A stretch of DNA of 64,000 nt, taken from positions 20,324,001-20,388,000 of the forward strand of contig CM068585.1 of the NCBI GenBank assembly GCA_035048485.1, given 5' to 3'. How positions within the stretch are numbered: the stretch's first letter is position 1; each line of letters opens with the position of its first letter. The position numbers were made by a program, and so were the translations under genes. The DNA comes from Pteria penguin (taxonomy: Eukaryota > Mollusca > Bivalvia > Pterioida > Pteriidae). Shown piece by piece: positions 12,305 through 25,900 of the stretch. Below the pieces are notes generated by a model. It was not told where the DNA came from and searched no databases. It saw nothing but the letters and a program-made list of their open reading frames with translations.

Positions 12305-13000
12305 TTGATTATTTTTCTCGCACCTCGGCAGCTCGATGTAGGCTATAGCTATTTTTAATGTTTATGTTTACTTCCTTTGATGGCCGAATCACTGATTGTC
12401 CATCGCAATAAAATAAAACACCATGATATGCATGAAGAAACTTTATATTTTGATAGGATTTTTCAACATTAGATTTAACGATAACACACAAAATCTAATA
12501 TTTTGTAATAAAAATCAAGTATTCTGCATTTGTTTGTATACAATGCAGACGACGCGCGGAAGGATACAAAGTGTTCCGGATAGAATTTTCCAGTACTGAT
12601 AAAAAACGGGATAAGTCGATCTCCGGTGCGAGAAATCATTAGTACCAAACTGTACCTATACAGTTAATCTTTGATAAGAGGACAAAGTAATAACACTTAA
12701 AACTACTCCTTTCATAGACGTTTACTTGATTTACAAAAATATTACAAAACTTAAGCAAGACGCCATTTTACAAAGACAAAGCTATGCTTAATAACTATCT
12801 TCTGTGTGAATGACTTGTACACTAAACTGCTTTTAAAATCTCTATTTATTATCTCTTTCATGTACAATGATGAACTCATTTTTTAACATTCAAAAGAAAG
12901 CAGAAATTATAATACATCACTTCAGGAAGTAGAGCATTCAAATGGAAGGTAACTATAACACCTTATTTAAGGAAGTTCATGTTATCTTTTAATTTTTAAA

Positions 13001-13002
<2 letters not shown>

Positions 13003-13032
<30 letters not shown>

Positions 13033-13050
13033 AAAAAAAAAAAAAAAAAA
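13003..13050. repeat. Homopolymer pair: about 20 C followed by about 28 A
   Basis: Consecutive poly-C and poly-A runs are directly visible. Their exact lengths are likely to be unreliable in assembly. Confidence 0.85.
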
Positions 13051-13504
13051 CTTAACAACTCTATCTGAGAAGCAAAAAATCAATTATAGCCATATCAAAT
13101 TTGATATAAAGTTATGGTTCAATCATAGGAGACCACAGTGTCTGTGTGGGCAAAAGTACTGCACTGTAGCTCCTTTCTTCTGTCAAATCTGACCTCTATT
13201 TCCAGTTGAGGTAAAGGGGTAGGTCCACCAGCATACCTGCTGAAAATGATTATGTCAGAACACTCTAATTTCCTCCTCCACTATACACTGGCTTCCACAT
13301 TTACTGGTGCAGTTTTATAACAAAGCAACTACCTGTTATTACTTTCATAGTACTACTCAGTAGATATCCTGGGCAATTTGTGAATTTAAACTGGAACTGA
13401 CAAGACAAATTTAAAGAGAACAGAGAATTTGCATAGAACATAGATAAGATTTATTTACAATACCTCAATCCCACCATTTTCATCACTAACAATATCAACA
13501 GGTT

Positions 13505-13747
13505 ATTAAACCCTTGGTGCAGCACCAGGACCTAAACAAGCACACTGCCAATCATAAAGTGCAGTACTAATGCCTGAACTGGCACAATGACTATCACAAA
13601 GTGCAGTACTAATGTCTGAACTGGCACAATACTAATCACAAAGTGTAGCACTAAGCCCGGAACTGACAAAATACCAATCACTAAGTGCAGCACTAATGCC
13701 CGAGCTGGCACAATACTAATCACTAAGTGCAGCACTAATGCCTGAAT
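13505..13747. repeat. 42-bp tandem repeat
   Basis: About five to six copies of a 42-bp unit containing AAGTGCAGTACTAATGCCTG and AACTGGCACAAT. It lies about 250 bp downstream of the MED16 stop codon and may be in its 3' UTR. The open frames across it are artefacts. Confidence 0.85.
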
Positions 13748-13997
13748 TTACATATTACTCCCTCACTCGTATCAATGCACTTACTGCACTATCAGGGACT
13801 GAATAAGGATCACTAGCATCTCATTAAGTATAGAAAGGTTTACTGCAGAACACTATGGGACTTTTCATTGTTTGTAATAATGTCTGATGTTGGTTGTTTT
13901 ACAGATCCCAGTGTACCCTACATTTTATGTCGGTTGTTTCAGTGTACCCCAAAACGGCAATGTCTTAATTTGGTCATTTGTAGGTACAGAGCGACAT

Positions 13998-16900
13998 TTA
14001 TGTTGGTTGTTTGTATAGTTTCCAGTGTGCCCCACAGAGACAATGTTTCTGCCATCTTTGTTCCCATGCCTTTATGACTGGTGAAGTTGCTACACTCTGA
14101 AGCAGAGAAAATCCCCCACATCGACAACACTGACGCACCCCTTCTCTTAATTTTGCTCCAAGATGAATTTGTCTCACAATGTCATGATGTTGAAGATTCT
14201 CAGTCAAAACGTCTGAGACATACACCATTTTAGATTTCTTTTGGTTGTAAAGATACTCTGGTAGGTCACCAAACACAAACGACTGAGGAGTACTCTGAGT
14301 GAACAAAGAGTAACCTGCACTGTTTAACCTAAAACTCTGGTTCATTGACGGTACCAGAACTTTACTTGGCAGAACACAGCACTCATCCAATAGAGTCTCA
14401 TCATTCTCAAGTTTGCTGCCTTCCTTGTTACTACAGCATAACCACGCCTTAGTCAATATCTTAAACAGGTGAGCCAGACAGTCCACATTTGATGTTGTAG
14501 CAAAAACAGGTAGTGAAGATGGTGTAATGACACCCCAGATCCTGATTATAACAATAAGCTCTCGTAGTGTGTTCAGGACAGATGGATTGCTCAGCAGTGA
14601 CGAGCCAGGAAATGTGGAATAAGACTTGTAGAGAGGAATAGAGGCCAGAAGATGCAAAGAAAAATCTGCTATCCACTGTATCAGGGGTTGCAAAGACTGA
14701 AGCACTGAAATGAAATGTTTGTATTTAAAAGTATTATATTTCTGTATGTATTATATACTGCACTAACTTAAATGTAATAACATAGTTACAAGGAACATGT
14801 GTTGTCTGAGAAGATAAAATACACAAGTATCAGAGGGATAGAGACACAAAAAGGCAATAGTTAAAGTAGTCCTTAAACATTGTTCCTCTTCTCAGGTTAT
14901 ATGAAACTAAGACTGTAAAAACTAGAGTATATATGCCCCGCCTGGGCCTAATGCACAGCAGCAACAAAGCTTTCCTAAATTATAAGTTTCATGGGCCGCA
15001 ACTCCTTTATATATTACCAGCAGTGTAGTGTTGCCTTTTGACATATTGACCCTCAAATCTATAGGCATCCTTCCCTTCTAAAAAGATTTTAAATTATCTC
15101 TGTTTAAATGAACTGGACCTGTAAAATATGTGAAATATTATCAAATTCTGATGAGCATTAAATAATATATGATGATATATGAGAATCACCTTGAAACTAA
15201 TAATTTTAGTCTATTCTGTCAGCTGTGACCTTGACCTTTGACTTTGTCTCATCCCAAAATCAAGGATACATTCTCACTTTGTAAGTTAGCATATATCCAA
15301 ATTTGCTTTGAATATGATGAAAGGTACTTGACAAATCATTCCTAAACCTAATAGTAACAGTCTATTTTCATTAGCAGTGACCTTGACCTTTGACTTTTAG
15401 ACCCCCGAATCAATAAGCATATATCCAAATTGATTTGAATAAGTTGAAAGGTATTTGAGTTATCATCTGGAAACCAACAATTATAGTATAGTTTCCTCAG
15501 CTGTGACCTTGACCTTTGACCTTTAAACCCCAAAATCAATAGAGTTCTTTTTCTCATGATTAGTAAGCATATATCCAAATTTAATTTGATTAAAATAAAA
15601 GTACAAGTTATCATCAGGAAACCAATGTGTGACAGAAGGACAGAAAGTTGGAAGGACAGAAAAACAGAAGAAAGGACAAAGCAAATGCTTAAGGCCCCCT
15701 GCCATATCTCAAAGGGGGGGGGGCATGAAAATATATTTTGCAATAAAAAAGTTCTTTAAATGTTTTGATGTTAGATTCATATACCAGCATTTTAAACAGT
15801 GTACCGGTATATATAAGCATGTATGCAATAACATCACAAAATATGTATATATTAATATAATTTTTTATCTAGAAAATCTGTTACAATATGTGATTTAAAT
15901 ACTAATTATTTTCTAAATAAAGTCAAGTTGCAGTCCCAAAAATGTATCATAAGAAAATGTTCCTTTCTAACAAGTTAACATTGATACTGCACCTACAATG
16001 TGTGATCTACAAACAGCAATATCTAAGTACCTTCCCCTGCAGAAGATTTCTTGTCTTTTCTCCGTAGATCTACTAAGAATTCCTCTACCTCTAGATTGAT
16101 CAGTAGATGTTCTAGGTCCCCATCTGTTGTTTTCTGACAAAGCATGCTTACTCTTTCAGCTGGACTCTGCATTGTAATGATCATACTCTTAAGTTTATTC
16201 ATAAAGAGAGTTTTGTAGAAATTGCATGATGTAAATTTTTACCTGCAGAAATTATTCATATTCAGCAGAATTATTTTAAATCCTCAAGCAAAACAGAATA
16301 CGAAACATAGGATATTAAAGAATTCACACATCTTGGTTGGTTGGTTGGTTGATTGGTGTTTTACGTCGCTTTCAACAATATTTCAGTCATATCGCGACAT
16401 AGAAGCAGGAGGTTACCAACCTCTTAAACATAGTGGTGCAACCCGGGAATTGAACCCGGATCGTCAGCACCACAAGCCAAGCACTTAACCACTACACCAC
16501 ACCTGCCCCCACACATCTTGGAGCTTGACATTTATGTTGACTTCTACATGTCATATAATATAGTACTAACATACAAATGGCACACTCTTATCACAAACTT
16601 TTCAGAAGATTCTCATGGTTACCCAAGCCGGTGTGGCCTAGTCGATAAGGTGCTTGGCTCGGCTCGTGATCGAGAGGACTCCCGCCCTGGGCACACCAGT
16701 GTTCTGTCTTTCGGATGAGACAGTAAAAATCAAGTTCCCATGTAATGGTAGACGTGGCACGAAAAAGATCCCTAACTGCTTCAGGTGGGTCCGTTGCAAA
16801 AGTCTAAATTTGTATGCAATGCATCAGACAGATGCCATCACCATATACCAGTAAGTGAAATAATTGTGGAGTGACATAAAACAATAATCAATCAAACATG

Positions 16901-19900
16901 GTTACCCAGGTGAAGAATGTACTCTGTAACAAACAACCTGATAAAGGATATATATCGGAGGTTATGAACCTGTTACTCCTTTGAAGGGCTGCACATAGTG
17001 AAGCTCTTCAATAATTTGAAATGAAAATTAAAATTTTGAGTGAGAAAAATGGCAACTGAGCTTGACTGAGCTCAAAAATGAAATAATTCTTGAAGTGATG
17101 AGAGATTATATTCAGTTTCTATAATACCTAGAAGTTGAGAATCAAGACTAGATGGGGTACCAGAACCTCGTCCATTGCAGGTTCACTTTCTATTCAAATC
17201 TAGTACCCATCTATAGCTGGGTAGAATTAGGTATATTGATAAAAAGCCTTGTCTATAAACAGATACATTGATAAAGAGCCTTGTTTATAGACAGATACAT
17301 TGATAAAGAGTCTTGTCTATAGACAGATACATTGATAAAGAGCCTTGTCTATAGACAGATACATTGATAAAGAGCCTTGCTTATAGACAGATACATTGAT
17401 AAAGAGCCTTGCTTATAGACAGATACATTGATAAAGAACCTTGTTTATAGACAGATACATTGATAAAGAGTCTTGTCTATAGACAGATACATTGATTAAG
17501 AGCCTTGTGTATAGACACATTGATAAAGGGCCTCGTCTATAGACACACTGATAAAGAACCTTGTCTATAGATAGATACACTGATAAAGAACCTTGTCTAT
17601 AGATAGATACACTGATAAAGAGATTTGTCTATAGAGAGATACATTGATAAAGAGCCTTGCTTATAGACACATTGATAAAGGGCCTCATCTATAGACACAC
17701 TGATAAAGAACCTTGTCTATAGATAGATACACTGATAAAGAACCTTGTCTATAGATAGATACACTGATAAAAAGATTTGTCTATAGAGAGATACATTGAT
17801 AAAGAGCCTTGCTTATAGACACATTGATAAAGAGGCTTGTCTATAGATATCTTTATAAAGAGCCTTGTTTACTGACAGATACATTGATAAAGAGCCTTGT
17901 ATATAGATACCTTTATAAAGAGCCTTGTCTATAGACAGATACATTGATAAAGAGCCTTGTCTACAGACAGACGCACTGTCTGTGGACAAAATGAGAAAAT
18001 CCAGTGGCTATGGAAAAGCTATATCTGGTGATCCAAAATACACAAGCACAACACATTAAATAGTATTCATGAGCATATATATATGTTATTATTTACGTTA
18101 TTTGAACCAGTAGTACAATGAAAATTCTAACATTGCGCCAAGTAAAATTACAGTATCTCTGAGAAAACAATAAGGTACAAATGAACTTCAACATCTATAA
18201 CAAACATGATCTCCCCATTTAAACATGTACATGTATGATGCATAATTACTAGATAAAATGATCTACCGTCTGTAAACATTGCGTCATAATCATGAACAAC
18301 TCTGATTTAGTTCATTCTTCTCAAAAATTATAACAAAATAATACTTGTGATTAACAGTAACTAATAGACAATGTGTTTTCTTGAAAGCCTTTGATAGAAA
18401 AATACTAAAGAAAGACAATTTCTTATAGCAAAATTAACAATGATTTTTTCTGTAAATGTGGGAAAGGATGTCATAAATGACAACTCCATTTACTGTATCC
18501 CACATATACATAGAGAAATATAATTCAACCAAAAACTCAAATCAAGGAAAATCTGGTTGTATTCAATCAAAAGAATATACATGTAGTAAATTAAAAAGAT
18601 TTACCAAGAGAATTTTTAACAAGAGTTGTCATTAGATAACAAAGCTTGCTGGAATGGGATGACATTTAAGTGCTGCAACTATTAGAAACAATTCCCAAAA
18701 TAAAATTGATGGGGTAGGGTATGACAGTAGCTCTAAAACTTTAGGTCCAAGTTTGCTAAAAATTCTTTACAATTTGGGATATTAAAATGCGTGGGTCACC
18801 ATGCAAAATTTTTGAGATATTTCCTTTTTTCTTGACTTTAAACAGAAGCGATAACTCTTAAAACTAATATTGAATGGAATCCAAATAGTAATTACATCAT
18901 TATGTTCATACATTTTGTTGAGTTCAAGTTGTTTGTTCTTATTTTCTCTTCACTTATTCTATATGAAAATAACAATAACCCCTTTTTTATCCATGGAATA
19001 TTCTAAGCTTAAAGGGATCTATAACGCCACGACAGATAATGCAAATTAAGAAATTCCATGAATATGAAACAACTGCTGTAAAGCTGAAAATAATATAAAT
19101 GCAGATCATTTGTTTAAAGGTTTCTAAAAACACTAGGTCATTATGGAATGGCATCCATAAATGGAGCTTTACTGTGCACTCATAAGCAATATTCTCATTT
19201 AAAATGTTTTAGTTTAATGCTAAAAATTGTACAAATTTTTAAAGTAGGAAATCCCTTATCAAAATAATAAAAATGAAAAGGCATCTGACTCCAAAGATTT
19301 TGATCATTTTGAAGATGACCAAATTTAATTACCATAAAATCAGTCCAATTCAGCTGCTTGTGATATGATATGTACTTTTAATTTAAACTAGATGTGTCAG
19401 TGCACCACAAATGCCCCAGTTGGTAGCAAATTTTCAGTCCAAGGGCAATAACTCCTGTAAAACTTTTTTGACATCATTCCATTATAAATGCACATCTATA
19501 TATTGTGATTTTTGTTTGTACCAAGTGTATCATGATGGAAGGACGTAATGACAGTGAGATGCAACACTATATGCTACAAGTTATATATGGCGGGGACATG
19601 AAAATATTTTCTATTCATTTTGTGGCAAAAATTAAGGTTAACACACTGTAATTGCTAACTCAAAGTACTTTCACAGTGTCACATTGTAAATTATCAAAAT
19701 TTAAGAGAGAAAATGAGAGCAGAGAGGAAGAGAGCAGAAAAGGGATGAGGAAAAAAAAAAGACTAAGGTTTTTATATCTAGACAACCCTAAATGTCTGAT
19801 CTCCCTTGTCTTCCACATTACCTTATCCTGAGTGGTCACTGCCTTAGGTCTCAGTAAAGCCTTAAACACAGCATGAATGGCCTGTAGTACCAGCCTACTA

Positions 19901-22900
19901 TGATAATCTGCTGCTTTCTGATGTGTGGAGACATTCATACTGTACATCGCAACACGTAAGGCTGATAGACGCATCTGAATTATATCTTGCATTGAGGGAT
20001 TTTGCTTATAAAAGTTGTCAACCAGTTTATGGCATATGTTCTCTATGTTTCCTACAGAAAACAAGAAAATGAATAAAAATGAAGAATGCTCATTGTACTG
20101 CATCAGACAGGAAATTCTTAATGTTTCCAAAGGTTTAGTAGTCATAATTTCTATCATTAAGATTTGTGTGATGTATGATCGTTGCCTAGTAAATCATTCA
20201 CTAAAATATAAGCTCTTTACAGTTTTAAATTCTATTTCATGAGTGACCTTGACTTTACAGAAATTGACCTTTGTCTGAAAGCCCATATTCTGAGTAACAA
20301 TTGTGTGAAGTACTGGTATGAACAAATTCTGTTTAGGAGATTCAGACGGACACAAAGACATGACGGCAACTATATGTTCTCCTGAAATTTTTGGAAAGCT
20401 TAGAAAAAAATCAAGCTTAGAAAAAAATCAATGTATAAATGGTCAATAATAAGTCATGAGACATGTTCAGACTATGAATAAAAAAGTATGAGCAACAACC
20501 AATTTACCTCAAGGTTGATCCTCTATCGATTCTATATTGTCAAACTTTCACTTGACAAGAATTTTATACTTTGAAGAAAATTTGAGACCTTGACATTGCT
20601 GATATCATTTGAGTCCTCCTCAGGTTATAAGCAGTAATTATGTGATTTGTACTATTTCTAGACTTCTATTCACCATGGATATGTTGCAAATACTGATTTA
20701 GAAAATGAGGAATAATAACCTTCACCTTGATTGAGATCAAAGTTTATCTTCCTATAATTTTGTGATGTATTAGTTACTAGTATTATTTTTTCCACAATGC
20801 AAGTAGATGATATAGTTGAAATTATGAAAAATGAAATGACCTAGACCACTGACCCTAAAAACTGATGACAAATACTTATGTGAAACCTACCGGTAATCAA
20901 GGTCCAAATGCAGAGCAGACAGACAAGGTGATTTTCTTTATCTACATACAATAACTTTAACATCCCTTCAAATATCATATGCTTGGTATAATGGTAACCA
21001 TACCTGGTTTGACAGCTAATAAAATATCCCACCAATCCTGCCCTGTCATCATGATATACTCCAGTAATAGACATACATAGGACGCCGACATCATCATGGA
21101 ATTCTCCTTGGAATTAAATACCTTCATTACAGAAAACTTCTCATCATGAACTGCAATCAAACCACATCCACTAAATGACTGCACTAGATTGGAGATATTT
21201 ACAGACTTTTTTTGTTTCTTTGCTGGACTTGAAGTTAAGTTTGGATTATAAAATGAGTCCATGATTCCAGACTGTAAGACCTGATATGTGTAGCGGTGAA
21301 TCAGCTTGATTGTTCCATCTCTGTAAGCAGTGGCTATGTACGAGGAAAACCCAGTGTCAGAGACATTCATGTTAAGGGGAATCTTTGGAGTAGCTATGGA
21401 GGTTAGATATGATGAATGCTGTATCGTGGCTTTATGCATCCATTGTGGTAAATGATAACCAGAGTCTGAGCTTGGGTTCATCTGGCATAATTTATTGTTT
21501 ATTGGCATATTTTGGTCAAGGAGCTGCCAGATTTCCAGAGAGCTATAACCATGACTACCACAGCAGAGGAGTATGGTGTCGCTGGTGACCTGATTCAGAA
21601 AGTGAAGCTGTGTTATACTCATTCTCTGATTCTCATTGGCTGCATAATCTACCTGACTTTTGGCAAAGAGACTTGCTGATGATTTACAGGAGATCTGTGG
21701 GACACCTGAAAACAAAAAACTGACTGCACAAGGACTCATATAGAAGACAGAAAATCATTTGGATTACAATACTGGTTTTTTTAAAAGTACATATTGCATT
21801 ACTGAATACATGAAATAAACAAGGAAACTATGAGAGTTAAACTATTACAAACTTCATAAATAAGATTAATAGTAAACCCCTGAAGTCACATTATTATGCA
21901 CGCTGATTTTTGTAGTGCCTATAGATCACCACAACCTGTACATGGTACAATGGAATATTTTCCAACTTGCCACAACTACAGATAGAACATAGATTTAATA
22001 GAAGTGAGAGACTACATGGTGTTACAGTACAAGGCTTCAGTACTACATGGTGTTACAGTACAAGGCTTCAGTACTACATGGTGTTACAGTACAAGGCTTC
22101 AGTACTACATGGTGTTACAGTACAAGGCTTCAGTACTTACAACCAGCAAGGCCCTACATGTATATAACAAGGCTGTGCTGATCCACTAATACATCACAAT
22201 ATTTTAACTCATGATACCAGTAATGATATACAAATTGATGTATTGCTACATGTTTCCAAGAACAGATTCAGAAACTTCAGTCGGCGCTGGTGCCGTTATC
22301 AAAATTCTTAAAATTGAAAGTGAAAGTCTACATTTGTAGAATTGAAACTGAAAGTGAGGGTTATGGCTGAAACCTGGATAAAGTTAGTCTCCCAAATCAG
22401 CAGCAAAACTGCTATATGGGAATTATATGGCATGCCAATGTATGATGAAAATGGCAAAAAAACATATTATCTGTTTTGTTGTCCTTTGAATAAATCTGTT
22501 CATTTTCATTTAATGTTTTCAACATTTCAAGTATCGTGATACGTATTGTATCTCAAAGTTGGTATCATGATATGTATCGGATTGGCCCACAGTGGTCCAG
22601 TCTAGGCATACAATGCATTGCATCATATAGTAGGTTATTCACCTGTGACTCTAACAGACTGCTTTGATTCTTACCCCAACTTTGACTAGTTTATGTTAAG
22701 ACAATGTCTAATGATTGGATAAGTCAGGTAACGTGAAAAATGTGCTTTATCCTGACATCGGTCAAGTTGAAAAAGATATCTGATGAGTTAAGTTTAGATT
22801 GAATTGATTTTTTTTCGTAACTGAAAATGGCAGTCCTAAAACGGTTTAAAGTGTTGTCTGCAGAAGAAACAGAAGAGACAAAAATGCTAATCGATTCAAA

Positions 22901-25900
22901 AGATACAGTCTGATTGAGTAGTAGAGCTGAACATTTACTTTGGGCGTATTTGAGAGACATCAGTCAGGAACAAAACTTAGATGCATTTTCTCGAGAACAA
23001 TGGAACGAAATTTTATCACATCTCTACCCTCTAGATTTGGAATTCAGAATCTTTGTTATGTCAAACTTAAATTTAGTCACAAATTCTGCAATTTAATGGT
23101 CATCAGTGGGGTAAATTCAATATCTAAATTTTTTTGTGACCCGATATGGGATGGTACATGGTCACATGGTTTAATACCCGATTTGGCTTCCCCTCATTTG
23201 TATACTCAAAATTATCATTATCGTCTGCCATACCATTGTGAAGACTAATGCCGACTCTATAACAGTGGACTGCAGTGGAAAGCTGTCCATCACTGGTAGC
23301 TATGATGTACTCTCCTGAACCAGTATGGGCCGTCGTGGCTAGATTGAGTCTCTGGTAGGAGTGAGATAGAGGACAATGGGCTGTGGTGATGTATGGTTCC
23401 TGAGTATTCAAGACTCCAACATTAACCTGAAAACACGCAAGATAAATACACCATTTTTCTAATTGTATATGATGTAAGAAGCCTACTGCCAGATAAACTA
23501 CTTTCTGACAACATTTTCTGTATGATGTCAATTCTTGAAATTAAATTTTTGCAACAAAACATCATATCTCTAATGTGTGATGAAATAGAGGATTAATGTG
23601 CAAATGGTTTACTGGGTTCAAGAACTGTTTTCATACCTGTTTGTTTAATGTGATAAATTTACTTTAACTATATATGGAAATATAAAACGTTTATTGGATA
23701 AGAAGCCAACAACTTCTAAAGGCATATTTAAATACTTTTTCCTCATAATTGAGTGAAACCCAACTATACTGAATAAATCATTCCACAGCATCACTAACAT
23801 TACAATTCACTGTAAACTGCACACAATTATTCATGAAACATAATTTTCATAAGCCATAAACATCTCTAATGGTCAAATCAAGGGTAGTGAGAACTTTGTT
23901 TTTGTGTGTAGTCATACTTGCAAAATTAAGCAAAAATGTAGTCCTCCCCATTAAAAAAAAAAGTCCTCATCATTATAAAGTGTAGGCCTCGCAATCAAAA
24001 AATCCTTTGAATAAAAGGTGATTTACAATTATAATAAAAACACTGTACCAGACCACTTGCAGTCACAGCTAGCCAGCCATCCACTGGTTTCCCACCAAAT
24101 TTTGTGAGTGATGGAACAAACTGTGTTCTTTGGAATTTTTCATTGTATAGAATGACACCACTTTTTTCAGGATTAAACATGATCTAAAAAACACATAAAA
24201 CAGACATGAGAAAACATATCTCTGATTCAATTAAATTTATTTCCTTTGCAAATCTAAACTGATCTCCTTTAACAAATTGTTTGGATCATCCACTTTAATT
24301 ATACTACTCATCCAAAATATACCTTATAATTATAAATTTCATATACCGTACATATTGACTTCATAAGAAGTATATTCCTTTATTCTTCCTGAATGACTAA
24401 AGTTCTGCTTATTTTATACAGGAAAAACTGGCACTCATCCATGACAATCAGATTATCATAGGGTTCTTCAATTCTAAATGCTAGGGTCCAAGGCAGCCTC
24501 CAAATATTACATCTTATAACACCTCCAACTTGTCTCTACCTTGATGACATACTTTCATGCTTAAGTATGTCAGTAAATTTTTAACAAGGAAACACTACAG
24601 GTAGTAAACATCATGCATTGTTTCTTTTTATTTTCCTGTTAAAATGCTTTCAGTGTTATAATTATACACGTGTATTGTATTCAATATTTCTGACTTACTT
24701 TGGACTATATTTGTAAAATCTGTAGTGGGCCAAAGACCAAATTTATTACAAATTTCACAAACCTATTTGAGTTTGAGCTTTGTCAGAGACAAACACCTTC
24801 AACTAATAAAAATAGGTCACAGTGAAAGCGAACAAAATTCATTAAAAGACTATATTGCTGCTAAAAAGGTAAATGATACATATGTTCTACCAAATATCCT
24901 AACATGAATCACTACTGTAAGTTTGCTCAGTGTAGCATCTGTACTCTGTCTATAAATCATCAAAGTCACCTTAGTGGAGGATACATGTATAGGTAAGGTG
25001 CAACATCCAAAGCATGTACTCAAAATAGCATCTCAACATGAACTATTGTAAGTTTGGTAACAGTTACAATTGTACTTTGTTCAAACCCGAGTTACCCAAA
25101 ATAACTTAAAGAGTCACTCAAGCAGAACAAGTGGGTCAGATACAGTATCCATAGCATGAACTTTGTCATCATCTCGAGACGAACCATTGATGCCTGTTGG
25201 TAAATGTATCACTTGCACTTTGTCAAAAACTGAGTTACTCCAAATAAGTTAACCGAGTCACTTAAGCTGAATGTGTAAATCAGATGCAGAATCTGAAGCA
25301 AGAACTGAAGTCAGCATCTCCGGATGAACTACTGATGTCAGATTGCAACTATAACACTTGTACTTTGTCCACAACTGAGTTATGATGGCAACAAGGTGAG
25401 CCAAAAACACCCATTTAATGAATTTGCTATTCCAGAAAACTAAGAATAATCAGTCATACAGAAGGAGGAACTAATTGATGAAATGCTACGTGTTTACATC
25501 TGTAAAATAAAACAATTTAAATACATGTACCTGTAGTTCTTGGGAAAAATTTATATATTTAGTAATAAAATACCTGTATGCCATTATGAAACCATGACAC
25601 TGTAAGAATTTCCTCTTCTTCAAGAACAGATGATCCTAAACATGTCCAACTATTCAGCAGAAAGTCCTTTAATATCAAAATTTAATCATCAACTCTAAAT
25701 ACACATTATGAAGATACCATCACCACTGGGTATATGCTCATATAAATCATGTATGTTCTAAAATAACCATTATGTTTAATTTATAATATATTTTCAAAAT
25801 TTCTGAGGAATGAAACTTAGAAAACAATTGAGGATATTGCATCATGCTTTTCACACAACAATGATGCACTTTTTCATCCATTTTAAAGGAATATTTTCCA

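Noticed and set aside
15226..15735. CRISPR-like regular array
   Set aside because: The units are long, diverged and not spacer-separated, and the sequence is eukaryotic. The same reasoning excludes a CRISPR reading of the other tandem arrays.
16434..16509. Possible functional tRNA gene on the minus strand
   Set aside because: The A and B boxes are present, but it is joined to a SINE body repeated at 5248 and 8990, so it is a SINE head rather than a tRNA gene.
23124..23233. Extension of the MED16 exon at 23234 into the downstream open frame
   Set aside because: The donor at 23233 (CACAATG|GTATGG) keeps frame with the next exon at 21705 and matches family spacing. The extra residues have no counterpart.
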